From contig JAHLFG010000001.1 in NCBI GenBank assembly GCA_018883895.1, positions 1 to 48,684 of the forward strand: a stretch of DNA of 48,684 nt. The letters are read 5' to 3'. The notes beneath the pieces are model-generated. The model was given only the letters and a program-made list of their open reading frames with translations. It was not told the DNA's origin and searched no databases. Below, in pieces: positions 18,715-27,822 of this stretch (the first letter of the stretch is position 1; every line of letters begins with the position of its first letter). A program made the translations under genes and the position numbers. Origin of the DNA: Candidatus Anaerobiospirillum merdipullorum. GTDB lineage: Bacteria > Pseudomonadota > Gammaproteobacteria > Enterobacterales > Succinivibrionaceae.

Positions 18715-18801
18715 CTTGTTTCTCCTCAAAAATCCTGCATTTCCCGTCTTATTATGCCTGAACGGCAGGTAGAACGCCTGCGTAATTAACATGGGGACGC
18801 C

Positions 18802-18832
18802 AGAGCCCTTTTTGCAGGGGCGGGCTCTTTTT
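18802..18832 (+). terminator. Hairpin with plus-strand T-run between bepA and coaBC
   Basis: AGAGCCC (18802-18808) pairs with GGGCTCT (18822-18828), followed on the plus strand by TTTTT. Both flanking genes are on the minus strand, where the stem starts 10 bases after the bepA stop but lacks a T-run. It may terminate bepA weakly, and would terminate any rightward transcript efficiently. Confidence 0.6.
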
Positions 18833-18837
18833 ATTGG

Positions 18838-20277
18838 CTAGAGTCCCTTACGCAGTGACTCGTCAAAAGCCCGTTGATTGGCAATTTCTACCACCCGGGC
18901 TTTAATGCGCTCTTGCGTCAATCTTTGCGGGCAGACATTTAAGGCCTGATTGAACATATAGATGGAGCGCCCATAATTGGCATAGAGGGCAAAGAGCTCA
19001 CCACGGGTTTGATTTAACTCACATTGATTATTAAGGCGTCCGTAGGCCTGACTTAACATATCAAGGGCGTTGACATCGTGCGGATTTTTATCCATATAAT
19101 CTTTAAGCAGGCTGATGCAGCGCTGATATTGACGAGCCGTTAAATAGGCATTGGCGAGGTTTAAGGTCAGCACGCTATTGCCCGGGCGGCGATTTAAGGC
19201 GCTACGCAACATGGTAATGGCCCGATCATTCTCATGTTGTGCCAAGGCCAAATCGGCGGCCAAATCCATGACAAAGAGATTTTGGGAAGGGAGCATGGCT
19301 AAATAACGCTCACAGGCGGCATAATCCTTAAGCTCAAAGGCACATAGGGCGGCGGCATAGTGGCGATAATGGGCGTTACTTGACGTGTCATTTAAGATAG
19401 CTTGCAGATAAGCTTGCATATCCTGATGGCGCACATAACGCACATTCACGCGCGCCTTGGCCAAATAAAAGTCGATATTGGTAGAGTTTTGCCGTTTGGG
19501 CAATTGTTGCACGCGATTTTGCGCCTCGGCCACACGAATCTCTGACAGGGGGTGATCAATGAGCAAGGTAAAGGCAGGATTGATATTGCCTTGCTGAGCC
19601 AATAAATGGCGGAACATATCGATCATGCCCTCGGGATTAAAGCCACTTTGATAGAGCAGGTTAAGGCCAATTCTATCGGCCTCATACTCATTGTCGCGGG
19701 TAAAGTTGATGCGGCTTTGGGCCTGGGCGCCCATGGTGGCACTAGCGGCGGCCATACCCATGCTTGGGTTGATGATGGCCATCGCAATTGAGCCTATGAT
19801 AGAGGCTAAGGTCATGCGCGTGGCGCGCACTTGGGACTCTAAAAAGCGGGCGATATGGCGCTGGGTGACATGGGAAATTTCGTGGGCGAGCACCGAGGCA
19901 AATTCATCTTCGGTATCAGAATAGATAAAAAGGCCGGTATTGACGCGCACCTTACCGCCCAAAAACGCCGAGGCATTGAGGGTGGTATCGTTGACTAAGA
20001 AAAACTCAAAGGGAAAATACACATGCTGAGCATGCAAGAGGAGCTTACTGCCAATGGAGGTTAAGTATTCATTTAGCACCGGATCGTTGACGATAGGCAT
20101 CAGACCACGGGCGGTGCGCATAAAATAATCGCCTAATTGTTGCTCTTTTTGCACCGTAAGACCCAACACGCCGGCCGTCCCCAAATCCGGAATGGAGGGC
20201 TCGGCAGAGACTGTAGGCAGGCTTAGCAGGAGCGTAAGGCCTAAGGCTTGTAAAGTTTTTTTCACGGCGCGCACCAT
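18838..20277 (-). CDS. bepA: Periplasmic BepA/YfgC-type metalloprotease with TPR domain
   Basis: A 479-residue secreted M48 protease. The signal peptide (LGLTLLLSLPTVSA, cleavage before EP) is followed by the catalytic domain with zinc motif HEISH near residue 130 and third ligand Glu in NEYEADRIGLNLL. The C-terminal half has helical TPR repeats (from ~residue 300), as in E. coli BepA, which assists or degrades outer-membrane proteins such as LptD at the BAM complex. AAGGAAAG lies at the start. It is divergent from perM, the same pairing as E. coli yfgC/yfgO. Confidence 0.92.
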   Translation of the reverse strand: MVRAVKKTLQALGLTLLLSLPTVSAEPSIPDLGTAGVLGLTVQKEQQLGDYFMRTARGLMPIVNDPVLNEYLTSIGSKLLLHAQHVYFPFEFFLVNDTTLNASAFLGGKVRVNTGLFIYSDTEDEFASVLAHEISHVTQRHIARFLESQVRATRMTLASIIGSIAMAIINPSMGMAAASATMGAQAQSRINFTRDNEYEADRIGLNLLYQSGFNPEGMIDMFRHLLAQQGNINPAFTLLIDHPLSEIRVAEAQNRVQQLPKRQNSTNIDFYLAKARVNVRYVRHQDMQAYLQAILNDTSSNAHYRHYAAALCAFELKDYAACERYLAMLPSQNLFVMDLAADLALAQHENDRAITMLRSALNRRPGNSVLTLNLANAYLTARQYQRCISLLKDYMDKNPHDVNALDMLSQAYGRLNNQCELNQTRGELFALYANYGRSIYMFNQALNVCPQRLTQERIKARVVEIANQRAFDESLRKGL

Positions 20278-20551
20278 CTTTCCTTATGTTTACTTGTAGC
20301 AAACTTAGGTTTTCATCATAGCAGGGAAAGGCGCGCTTGTGCCTTGGAGGATAATAAATAATCGTCATGGGTAAACCGCATTAAAGTAGCCGGTAAAGGA
20401 GACTTGAAGTAAAAATATCGGCTTTAAAAGCATCAACTTAGATGCTATGACGCGTGTTTTTATGCCATCTTGGGGGGATAATTGCTTTACAATGAGCAAA
20501 TATGTGCATGGTAAAGCATGCTACTTTGCCACTTAAGGACAACAGGGCTGA
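20278..20551. promoter_or_regulatory. Divergent bepA/perM control region
   Basis: A 274-base gap between divergent genes. It contains two small inverted repeats: AGCATC/GATGCT (20429-20446) and GCTTTAC (20484-20490) with GTAAAGC (20511-20517), 20 bases apart. The second pair lies just upstream of perM and could be an operator or hairpin. No consensus -35/-10 pair was identified with confidence. Confidence 0.35.
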
Positions 20552-21736
20552 ATGTTTCGTTTATTTAAAAACTGGTATCACAATCATTTCTCGCAACCCG
20601 GGACGGTGGAATTTGCCCTGGTGCTGGCAGTATCCTTTATCTTAGTCTACTTTTTCATGTGGCTAGTGGGACCCTTGGTGGTGGCCTTGTGCCTAGCTTA
20701 CGTGCTTGATTGGGCCGTGTGTGCGTTAATTACCAGCTGTCATTTAAAACGTCCGACGGCCGCGGCCGTGGTGATGGTGCTCTTTATTGGGGTGGCGGCC
20801 TTAATCTTAATCTTATTGGTGCCGCAAGTTATTCGCCAGGGGGCGCAATTTTACAATGCGATGCTCGCCTTATCTCAAGATGCGGCGATATCCGATCTCA
20901 CCTTACGTGGCAGCGATGTGGATACCTATATTGCCACCTGGCTCTACTCCTTAATTCAAATGCTGCCCGATCCGCTCCCGAGCATGTTATCGCGCGATGA
21001 TTTGCATGCCGCGGCGGCCTCACTGCGCACGCAGATTATCAACTATACGGCCAATCTGATGCGCACGCAGTTAATGCCCTCGGTGGTCAATGTCTTTACC
21101 TATTTGATGTACCTCATCATTGTGCCGATTTTCACCTTCTTGATGCTACGCAATAAAAGACAACTTCAAGAGCGCTTTTTAACCTATATCCTGCCTAACA
21201 ATCAGGTTTTAATCAAAGAGTTCTGGCCGGCCATATCCGGGCAGATTGCAGGTTATATTCGCGGCAAATTACTGCATATCATCATTATTACCTGCGTCAA
21301 TACCTTGGCCTTTAGAGTGTTCTCGCTCAATTACGCGGTGCTTTTGGGCTTAGGCGTGGGCTTGTCGGTGGTCATTCCCTATGTGGGGGCGGTGATTATT
21401 GCCATTCCGGTTATCTTGGTGGCAGTCTTACAATTTGGCTTTACCTCCACGCTCTTGTGGCTCCTTTTGGTCTACCTCATCATTCAGCTGTTAGATAGTA
21501 ATGTGCTCACCCCGATGCTCTTTTCTAAGGCGATGAATTTAGATGCCTTTTCCATCTTGGCGGCCATTTTAATCTTTGGCGGACTATGGGGCTTTTGGGG
21601 CGTGTTCTTTGCCATCCCCTTGGCAACCTTTATTAAGACCTTGATTGTACGCTGGCCCTCGGAGAACCATCGCAAGACGACTCCAAGTTTGGGCTTGAAC
21701 TTAAGTAAGAGCTCTACCGATAACACTAAGTCCTAG
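20552..21736 (+). CDS. perM: PerM-like AI-2E family transporter
   Basis: A 394-residue membrane protein with about eight spans in the AI-2E/PerM arrangement. Two or three N-terminal helices come first, then a soluble segment (~residues 105-160), then the conserved second half with IAGYIRGKLLHIIIITCVNT, GLSVVIPYVGAVIIAIPV and LLDSNVLTPMLFSKAMNLDAF. Family members include putative exporters and Na+/H+ antiporters; the substrate of PerM is not established. Position next to bepA matches the E. coli order. The short C-terminal tail is hydrophilic and Ser/Lys rich. Confidence 0.85.
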   Translation: MFRLFKNWYHNHFSQPGTVEFALVLAVSFILVYFFMWLVGPLVVALCLAYVLDWAVCALITSCHLKRPTAAAVVMVLFIGVAALILILLVPQVIRQGAQFYNAMLALSQDAAISDLTLRGSDVDTYIATWLYSLIQMLPDPLPSMLSRDDLHAAAASLRTQIINYTANLMRTQLMPSVVNVFTYLMYLIIVPIFTFLMLRNKRQLQERFLTYILPNNQVLIKEFWPAISGQIAGYIRGKLLHIIIITCVNTLAFRVFSLNYAVLLGLGVGLSVVIPYVGAVIIAIPVILVAVLQFGFTSTLLWLLLVYLIIQLLDSNVLTPMLFSKAMNLDAFSILAAILIFGGLWGFWGVFFAIPLATFIKTLIVRWPSENHRKTTPSLGLNLSKSSTDNTKS

Positions 21737-21826
21737 CCTTTTTGTAGGGCTTACTTTTAGTTGAGACTGTAGACTGTAAAAATGGCATAATTTAAGAGTT
21801 GTTTATTTGGGATTGATAGGCAGAAT

Positions 21827-23557
21827 ATGACCGAGGCGTTTAACTTTAATCGTAGCTATACCTATAAAGAGCAAGCGGCCCGTTCGCTTACCTGGGGCCA
21901 TCATTTCCTGCTGCTTAATATTCTGCTGGCCATCTTTGTCGGCTCGGCCTATGTCTATGCTGCCCCGCAAAGTGAGGGTTTCTTGCCCTTTGCCTATTTA
22001 ATCCTCACCTTATTTGGCCACATGAGCTTTATTTGCTGTGTGCTTTATTTGCTCTTGCTCTTCCCGCTGTCCTTTATTGGCAATTTCCGCGCCTATCGCA
22101 TTATTGCGGTGATCTTGGCATTGGTGTTTTTTGCCATCTTGCTTATCGATGTTAAGCTCTATTTGTACGTTAAAGTGCATTTGAGTCTGGCAGTCTTGCG
22201 CCTTATCTTTACCCAACTTGATTTTAATACCGGGCTTAATTACAACTTCTTGTATATTGCACTGCCGGTGGTGCTCATTTTTGAGCTCTGCTTTGCCAAG
22301 ATTGCCACCGCCTATGTCTACTCTAATAAGGCCACTAAGCTTATCTTTATTCGCGCCTTGATTGTGTTGCTGACCGCCTGTTTTGTCAGCTCGCATTGCA
22401 TTCATATTTGGGCCGATGCGGTGAACTATCAGCAGGTGACCGCGCTACGCTCAGCCTTCCCGGCGCATTATCCGATGACCGCGCGCTCTTTCTTGGAAAG
22501 CCACGGCTGGCTGGATGAAAACGAGCATAAATATGCCCCGGCACAGACCTTAAACTATCCTTTAGCACCCATTGAGCAGGCACAACAGCCTATTTTCCGC
22601 AATGTCATTACCATCATGGTAAATGGCCTGTCACAGGCGGATATCAATATTAAAGATGCCCCGCAACTCTATGCCTTAAAAGGGCAGTCCTTGTCCTTTG
22701 AAAATCACTATTTACCCTATGATAATTTAGAGGATAATCTCTTTGCCGCCAGTTACGGCCTGCCGCGTTTGTATCGCCCTGCGATGCATGACAATCGTGT
22801 CGTGCCGCCGGTCTTAACGGAGATGTTCCGTCAGGATTATTTAATTCGCGTCTTGCAAAGCGGGGATGTGGCAGCCAATGCCCTCGACTCGCATAGCGCA
22901 AGCACCGGACTTAATGCGGTGCATGTAGAAGATCTCACCTCCAATGTCGCGGTCTGCCGTCAGGCGCAACAGCTATTAACTAAATTGCAACCCGGGCAGC
23001 ACTTTAGCCTGACCTTACTGTTAAACGATCTCTTAGAGGCACGATCTGTGTCGCAATATGCCGTTATCTTAAGTCGCACTGATCGCGCCATCGGCGAGCT
23101 CTTTAATACCTTAAATGAGCTGGGCTTTAGACAAGATAGTGTGATTGTGGTGACTTCACTGTCAGGTAGTGCCCAAGGCGATAATCAAAATGGCTTGCGC
23201 TATAACCGCATGGTGCAGCATGTGCCCTTACTCTTGCAAGTACCAGGCAGTGGCGCACAGACGGTAACGGAGCTGTCAAGCCTCTATGATTTAGCGCCGA
23301 CCTTTGGCGCGCAGGCTTTGGGAATTATCTCGGCGCCAAGCACCTACTCCATTGGTTATGATTTAACCAATCTGCCGGAGCGTGACTTCATTGTCTCGGA
23401 TCTGCGTGATATCACCTTAATTGGCCGCAGCCAGACCACCATTTATTTAAGCGACGGACGCGTCTTAGTCGAGCGAGCCTCGGGCAGTAGTGCGGCGCGG
23501 GCAAATTTGGCTGATCTGATTTCCGCAATGCGTGAGCTCAATCGCTTTCAAGACTAA
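21827..23557 (+). CDS. yejM: YejM/PbgA/LapC-type inner-membrane sulfatase-fold protein
   Basis: A 576-residue protein with five N-terminal membrane helices (residues ~22-205, DUF3413) and a large periplasmic alkaline-phosphatase/sulfatase-fold domain. Strong landmarks shared with E. coli YejM are SLTWGHHFLLLNILLAIFVG, HIWADAVNYQQVT and HYPMTARSFLESHGWLDE. The periplasmic half lacks the catalytic Cys/Ser-x-Pro-x-Arg sulfatase signature, as in YejM, which senses LPS and controls LapB/FtsH turnover of LpxC. It is a stand-alone gene between perM and cnoX, with hairpins downstream. Confidence 0.88.
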   Translation: MTEAFNFNRSYTYKEQAARSLTWGHHFLLLNILLAIFVGSAYVYAAPQSEGFLPFAYLILTLFGHMSFICCVLYLLLLFPLSFIGNFRAYRIIAVILALVFFAILLIDVKLYLYVKVHLSLAVLRLIFTQLDFNTGLNYNFLYIALPVVLIFELCFAKIATAYVYSNKATKLIFIRALIVLLTACFVSSHCIHIWADAVNYQQVTALRSAFPAHYPMTARSFLESHGWLDENEHKYAPAQTLNYPLAPIEQAQQPIFRNVITIMVNGLSQADINIKDAPQLYALKGQSLSFENHYLPYDNLEDNLFAASYGLPRLYRPAMHDNRVVPPVLTEMFRQDYLIRVLQSGDVAANALDSHSASTGLNAVHVEDLTSNVAVCRQAQQLLTKLQPGQHFSLTLLLNDLLEARSVSQYAVILSRTDRAIGELFNTLNELGFRQDSVIVVTSLSGSAQGDNQNGLRYNRMVQHVPLLLQVPGSGAQTVTELSSLYDLAPTFGAQALGIISAPSTYSIGYDLTNLPERDFIVSDLRDITLIGRSQTTIYLSDGRVLVERASGSSAARANLADLISAMRELNRFQD

Positions 23558-23573
23558 GTAAGCCCGTTTCACC

Positions 23574-23601
23574 GGCGCAGTCCTTTAAAAAGCACTGCGC
23601 C
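23574..23601 (+). terminator. 8-bp hairpin after the yejM-like gene
   Basis: GGCGCAGT (23574-23581) pairs exactly with ACTGCGCC (23594-23601) around a 12-base loop. No T-run follows. It is the first of two hairpins before cnoX. Confidence 0.45.
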
Positions 23602-23639
23602 ATCCCCATATATGTAAGCAAGAGAATATGTGTCCATAT

Positions 23640-23670
23640 GTAGCTTTCCTTGCAGGTAAGCTACTTTTTT
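23640..23670 (+). terminator. Intrinsic terminator upstream of cnoX
   Basis: GTAGCTT (23640-23646) pairs with AAGCTAC (23658-23664), followed by TTTTTT. It lies only 20 bases before the cnoX ATG, so it either ends the yejM transcript or works as an attenuator for cnoX. Confidence 0.75.
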
Positions 23671-23689
23671 GTCTAAAGGAAAGAATTTC

Positions 23690-24523
23690 ATGCAGCTTAC
23701 TGAGCAAAATGTGCGTGAGGCCATTATTGATGGCTCCATGAACAAGGCCGTCTTCCTCTATTTTTATTTAGATGCCCCGGAGTGCGCTGCCATTACCCAA
23801 ACTCTGCAAACGGCCATTAGCGATGATAATGCTTATCTGTCTTTAGTGTTGGCCAATGTGCAAGAGCCGGTGGCCCAAGCGGTGGCAATGCAATTGGGCC
23901 TGCAAAATGTCCCGACCTTGGTGGTCTTTAAGGAAGGCAAACCGACCGATTTCTTGCAAGGCGATGAAATTAAAGAGCGTTTGACCGAGCTGATGCACAA
24001 ATATATGCCCTCAGAAAGTGAGCTACAGTTACGCGATGCTCTCATGGCTGAAGCTGCCGGCAATATGGCCGAGGCTTTATCTAAGGCAAGTATTGCCTAT
24101 AACAGCGATACCAATAATCTGCAGGCCAAGCACATCTATGCCCGTTTGCTCATTGCCAATAAAAATTTGGAGCGTGCCGCGGCCATTTTGGCTGACGCCG
24201 GGCGCGAGGAGCGCGAGAGCAAGGACTATCAGGATTTAATGTCCGCTTTAGATTTGGCGCAAAAGGCTCAAGACAGCCCGGCTTTACATCAGTTAGCCGA
24301 TGAATATGCCAAAAATCCTACCGTGGAAGTGGCGCTTAAATATGCCGCTGCTTTGGTGGAGGCGGGCAAGAAAGCTGAGGCTTTGGACTTGCTCTTTGGC
24401 ATCTTGCAACACGATCTCTCTCAGGCAGAGGTGAAGAAGACCTTCCTTGATATCTTAAACACCATGGCAGGCGATCCGCTACAGGGCAAGTATCGCCGGC
24501 GTTTGTACACTCTGCTCTACTAA
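23690..24523 (+). CDS. cnoX: CnoX/YbbN chaperedoxin (thioredoxin fold plus TPR)
   Basis: A 277-residue protein. The N-terminal thioredoxin-like domain (~1-108) has the cis-Pro loop VPTLVVFKEGK but no CxxC. A single Cys remains in DAPECAAI at the active-site position, comparable to the SxxC of E. coli YbbN. The rest is TPR-like helices, ending KYRRRLYTLLY, nearly identical to the E. coli C terminus. CnoX protects substrates from oxidation and hands them to GroEL/DnaK. ATG 23690 follows AAAGGAAAG; in-frame codons from 23669 lie in the terminator. Its stop overlaps the convergent deoR-type gene by 4 bases. Confidence 0.9.
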   Translation: MQLTEQNVREAIIDGSMNKAVFLYFYLDAPECAAITQTLQTAISDDNAYLSLVLANVQEPVAQAVAMQLGLQNVPTLVVFKEGKPTDFLQGDEIKERLTELMHKYMPSESELQLRDALMAEAAGNMAEALSKASIAYNSDTNNLQAKHIYARLLIANKNLERAAAILADAGREERESKDYQDLMSALDLAQKAQDSPALHQLADEYAKNPTVEVALKYAAALVEAGKKAEALDLLFGILQHDLSQAEVKKTFLDILNTMAGDPLQGKYRRRLYTLLY

Positions 24524-25308
24524 ACGAGGATGAGCTTTAAGTCCATGCGCGCGAGCATCTTTTGCGCATGTTCTGATAAGTTGCGGTCGGTGATAATGGC
24601 ATTAAGATCACTTGCCGGAACTGCCAAATAAGTAGCCGTTTGCGCATATTTTGATGAATCGCAAATTAAAATGCGCTGACGGCTAGCCTTTACTACCGCC
24701 TGCTTGACCGGCACCTTTCCACTATCGGGGGTGGTAATGCCGCGCAATTCCCAGGATGAGGCGGAGAGAAAACCAATGTCGATGGATAAGGACAAAATGG
24801 TTTGCGCCGCTAGCGTGCCAATGCCGGAGCGATTTAACTTTTGCACCTGCCCCCCGGTGTGAATCAAGGTGCTTTCACTGTGCTGAATTAAATAATTAAT
24901 CACCTCAAAGTCATTGCTGACAATGGTGAGATCGCCGCGCTTGCCTAAGTGACGGCAGACTGCCAAGGAGGTGGTGCCGGCATCTAAGTAAATGCAGGCA
25001 TGCGGCGGGATCATGGCGGCGGCATAACGACCGATGGCATCTTTTTCGGTGGCGTTTAAGGTTTCTTTTTGCAGATGCGATGGCTCACTTAAAATACGCT
25101 TGGACAATTGCGCGCCACCGGTGACCAGGGTGAGCAGACCATCTTCTTCCATTTTTTGCAAATCGCGTCTGATGGTCATATGCGACACTTTAAGCGCCGC
25201 AGTGAGCTCACTGATGGTTACAATCTCATGTTTTTGCAAGAGGTTTAAAATCTGTTGACGTCGCTCCGCCGGGATCATGCCCTCATGGCTCTGGCCCTTT
25301 GTATTCAT
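24520..25308 (-). CDS. DeoR-family transcriptional regulator of the tetronate operon
   Basis: A 262-residue DeoR-type repressor. The N-terminal winged helix (residues ~14-68) reads ERRQQILNLLQKHEIVTISE then VSHMTIRRDLQKMEEDGLL. The C-terminal sugar-phosphate-isomerase-like sensor domain has YLDAGTTSLAV (effector loop), IVSNDFEVINYL and GFLSASSWELRGITTPD. The E. coli equivalent by position is YgbI. It is divergent from ltnD and the whole catabolic operon across a 309-base region full of TTCACA repeats, so it most likely binds there and responds to a phosphorylated tetronate intermediate. GAGGG precedes the start. Confidence 0.9.
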   Translation of the reverse strand: MNTKGQSHEGMIPAERRQQILNLLQKHEIVTISELTAALKVSHMTIRRDLQKMEEDGLLTLVTGGAQLSKRILSEPSHLQKETLNATEKDAIGRYAAAMIPPHACIYLDAGTTSLAVCRHLGKRGDLTIVSNDFEVINYLIQHSESTLIHTGGQVQKLNRSGIGTLAAQTILSLSIDIGFLSASSWELRGITTPDSGKVPVKQAVVKASRQRILICDSSKYAQTATYLAVPASDLNAIITDRNLSEHAQKMLARMDLKLILV

Positions 25309-25320
25309 GCAATACCCTCA

Positions 25321-25582
25321 TCACATCCATTTCACATCACTTTAACGCATAAGCAGACGCGGGTCTATCGTGGACGCGAGTTTTATGCAGTTCTTTCACA
25401 TTTTTTAACATATATTTTCACACAGATGTGAAAGTGTGTCCGTAGTTTAAGTAAATGTGGCAAAAGGTCGATAAATATGCGTAAGTCACGAATGTTAATA
25501 AATGTGAGGCAAAAGCGCTGTAATGTGTGAATATATGATCTAATTCACATTAATTCACAAATCTGGCGCTATAATTTTCACA
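25321..25582. promoter_or_regulatory. Operator array: eight TTCACA/TGTGAA sites
   Basis: TTCACA occurs at 25331, 25395, 25417, 25544, 25554 and 25577, and its complement TGTGAA at 25427 and 25526. The best palindrome is TTTCACA-caga-TGTGAAA (25416-25433). TAATTCACAT/TAATTCACAA is a tandem 10-bp direct repeat (25541-25560). Two partly matching copies of TAAATGTG(AG)GCAAAAG lie at 25452 and 25499. The array covers the space between the DeoR-type gene and ltnD and is the probable repressor binding region. Confidence 0.75.
25570..25575 (+). promoter_or_regulatory. Candidate -10 box for the tetronate operon
   Basis: TATAAT lies 43 bases before the ltnD ATG and directly abuts the last TTTTCACA copy, so a bound repressor would cover the start site. 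No clear -35 is found at 17 bases. Confidence 0.55.
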
Positions 25583-25617
25583 ATCTTTAACATTTTCTGC
25601 TTTGCGAGGAGTTTCTT

Positions 25618-26526
25618 ATGGCAGTCAAGAATGTATGCGTGATTGGTTTAGGTACTATGGGTATGGGCGCCGCTAAGTCCTGCATTAAGGCCGGTCTGAA
25701 CACCTACGGCGGGGATATTAGTGATAAGGCGCTACAAACTTTAAAGGAAGCAGGTGCGGTTAAGGTGGCCAAGGATGCGCGCGAATTTGCCTCCGAGCTT
25801 GATGCGGTGGTGATTTTAGTGGTCAATGCCCAGCAGGTTAAGACCGTACTGTTTGGTGACGATCCGCAAAACTGCCTGGTCTCGAGCTTAAAGCAAGGAA
25901 CCCCGGTGATGGTGTCTTCCACCATGGCTGCCGCTGATGCCAAGGAAATTGCCGCTAAGTTAGCCTCCTATGGCCTGCCGATGTTAGATGCCCCGGTCTC
26001 TGGTGGTGGTATCAAGGCCAATGCCGGTGAGATGACCGTGATGGCCTCCGGTGCTCCTGAGACCTTTGAGGCTTTAAAGCCGGTGCTCGATGCGGTGGCA
26101 GCTAAGGTCTATAACATTGGCACGGAGTTTGGTTTAGGCTCTTCGGTAAAGATTGTCCATCAGTTACTTGCCGGTGTGCATATTGCTGTTGCCGCTGAAG
26201 CTATGGCTATGGCCAAGAAAGCCGGTATTCCGCTTGACATCATGTATGACGTGGTCACCCATGCAGCCGGTAATTCGTGGATGTTTGAAAACCGTATGGC
26301 CCACGTCTTAGCCGGTGACTACACTCCGCTTTCTGCAGTCGATATCTTCGTAAAGGACTTAGGCTTAGTGACCGATACGGCCAAGGCTCTGCACTTCCCG
26401 ATTCCGCTGGCTTCCACGGCCTATCAGATGTTTACCAATGCCTCTAATGCAGGTTACGGTCGTTATGACGATAGCGCCGTGATTAAGATTTTCTCCGGTA
26501 TCGATCTGCCGGTTAACAAGCACTAA
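25618..26526 (+). CDS. ltnD: L-threonate dehydrogenase (3-hydroxyisobutyrate dehydrogenase family)
   Basis: A 302-residue beta-hydroxyacid dehydrogenase. The Rossmann motif is VIGLGTMGMGAA at residues 8-19. Substrate-binding APVSGGGIKANAG is near residue 122, and the catalytic Lys lies in GLGSSVKIVHQLLAGVH near 175. Family members oxidise 2-hydroxy acids at C2 or C3; the operon with OtnK, OtnC and OtnI identifies it as LtnD (E. coli YgbJ), which oxidises L-threonate to 2-oxo-tetronate. The ATG follows GAGGAG. First gene of the operon, under the TTCACA array. Confidence 0.92.
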   Translation: MAVKNVCVIGLGTMGMGAAKSCIKAGLNTYGGDISDKALQTLKEAGAVKVAKDAREFASELDAVVILVVNAQQVKTVLFGDDPQNCLVSSLKQGTPVMVSSTMAAADAKEIAAKLASYGLPMLDAPVSGGGIKANAGEMTVMASGAPETFEALKPVLDAVAAKVYNIGTEFGLGSSVKIVHQLLAGVHIAVAAEAMAMAKKAGIPLDIMYDVVTHAAGNSWMFENRMAHVLAGDYTPLSAVDIFVKDLGLVTDTAKALHFPIPLASTAYQMFTNASNAGYGRYDDSAVIKIFSGIDLPVNKH

Positions 26527-26547
26527 GCGTAAGAGGGCAGAGATATT

Positions 26548-27822
26548 ATGGTTATGAAAATCGGCGTTATTGCTGACGATTTTACCGGGGCTACCGATAT
26601 TGCCAGTTTCCTCGTCTTAAATGGCCTGAAGACGGTGCAATTATGTGGCGTGACCCCAGATCTGCCCGCCCCGGATGCCGAGGCGGTGGTGATTTCCCAC
26701 AAATCGCGTTCCTGCCCGGTAGCCGAGGCGGTGGCCGAAACTCAGGCTTCTTTAAAGTGGTTACTTGCACACGATTGCAAGCAAATTTATTTTAAGTATT
26801 GCTCGACCTTTGATAGCTCCAAGCAGGGCAATATCGGTCCGGTGGCCGATGCCTTAATGGAGACTTTAGGCGAGAAATTTACCATTTTCTCCCCGGCCTT
26901 ACCGGTAAATGGGCGTACCGTCTATAAGGGCTATCTCTTTGTGGGCGATGTCTTACTTGAAGAATCGGGCATGCGTAATCACCCCATTACCCCGATGACT
27001 GACAGCTCCTTAGTACGCTTGGTGGAAATGCAGTCTAAGGGCAAGTGCGGCGTAGTCACTGAGGAAGTGATTTCTCAAGGTGCAAAGGCGGTGCAGGAGA
27101 AGATTAAAGAGCTGCAAGCGGCAGGTTATAGCTATGCCATCTTAGATGCCATCTGTGAAAAAGATCTTATCGTCCAAGGTGAGGCCTTAAAGGATATGCG
27201 TTTGGTCACCGGCGGCTCGGGCCTGGCCATTGGCCTGGCACGCGCGGTCTGTGAGGCCGATTCTGATGCCACCAAGGCGCAGCAATTAGGTTATCCGCAG
27301 GGCAAGAAGGCCGTGGTTTTCTCCGGCTCCTGCTCGGTGATGACCAATAAGCAAGTCGAGTTCTACAAACAGCAGGCAGCGACCAAACTTGTTGACGTCG
27401 ATAAGCTGATGGCTTGCACGGACTTAAAGGCTTTTGTGGCTGAATACGCTGCTTTTTGTGAAGAGCATGTCAATGATGCCGCTGCGCCGCTTGTTTATGC
27501 TACGGCCAATCCTGAAGATTTGGCGCGCATTCAAAAGCAGTATGGTGTTGATAAGTCCAGTCACGCGGTGGAGAAGTTCTTTGCTGAGCTTGCTTTGCAA
27601 CTTAAGGATAAGGGCTATCAGCGCTTCATTATTGCCGGAGGTGAGACCTCTTCTATTGTCACTAAGGCTTTAAATGTGGCGGGCTTCTACATTGGTCCGG
27701 CGATTGCTCCGGGTGTCCCGTGGGTGCGTTCGGTGAACAATGACATCAGCCTTACCTTAAAGTCAGGCAACTTTGGTAAAGAAGACTTTTTCTTAAAGGC
27801 ACAGAGAGATTTTCCGGTATGA
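26548..27822 (+). CDS. otnK: 3-oxo-tetronate 4-kinase (DUF1537 family)
   Basis: A 424-residue four-carbon acid sugar kinase. The N-terminal domain starts KIGVIADDFTGATDIASFL with the conserved DDFTGA, followed by KYCSTFDSSKQGNIGP. The C-terminal nucleotide-binding domain has VVFSGSCSVMTNKQV and FIIAGGETSSIVTKAL. It phosphorylates 3-oxo-tetronate at O4 with ATP. The E. coli counterpart is YgbK. The start could be 26548 or the ATG two codons later. It overlaps otnC by 4 bases (ATGA), so their translation is coupled. Confidence 0.93.
   Translation: MVMKIGVIADDFTGATDIASFLVLNGLKTVQLCGVTPDLPAPDAEAVVISHKSRSCPVAEAVAETQASLKWLLAHDCKQIYFKYCSTFDSSKQGNIGPVADALMETLGEKFTIFSPALPVNGRTVYKGYLFVGDVLLEESGMRNHPITPMTDSSLVRLVEMQSKGKCGVVTEEVISQGAKAVQEKIKELQAAGYSYAILDAICEKDLIVQGEALKDMRLVTGGSGLAIGLARAVCEADSDATKAQQLGYPQGKKAVVFSGSCSVMTNKQVEFYKQQAATKLVDVDKLMACTDLKAFVAEYAAFCEEHVNDAAAPLVYATANPEDLARIQKQYGVDKSSHAVEKFFAELALQLKDKGYQRFIIAGGETSSIVTKALNVAGFYIGPAIAPGVPWVRSVNNDISLTLKSGNFGKEDFFLKAQRDFPV

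Noticed and set aside
25416-25433. The TTTCACA/TGTGAAA palindrome as a CRP site.
   Set aside because: CRP sites read TGTGA-N6-TCACA; here the half-sites are in the opposite order with a 4-base centre.
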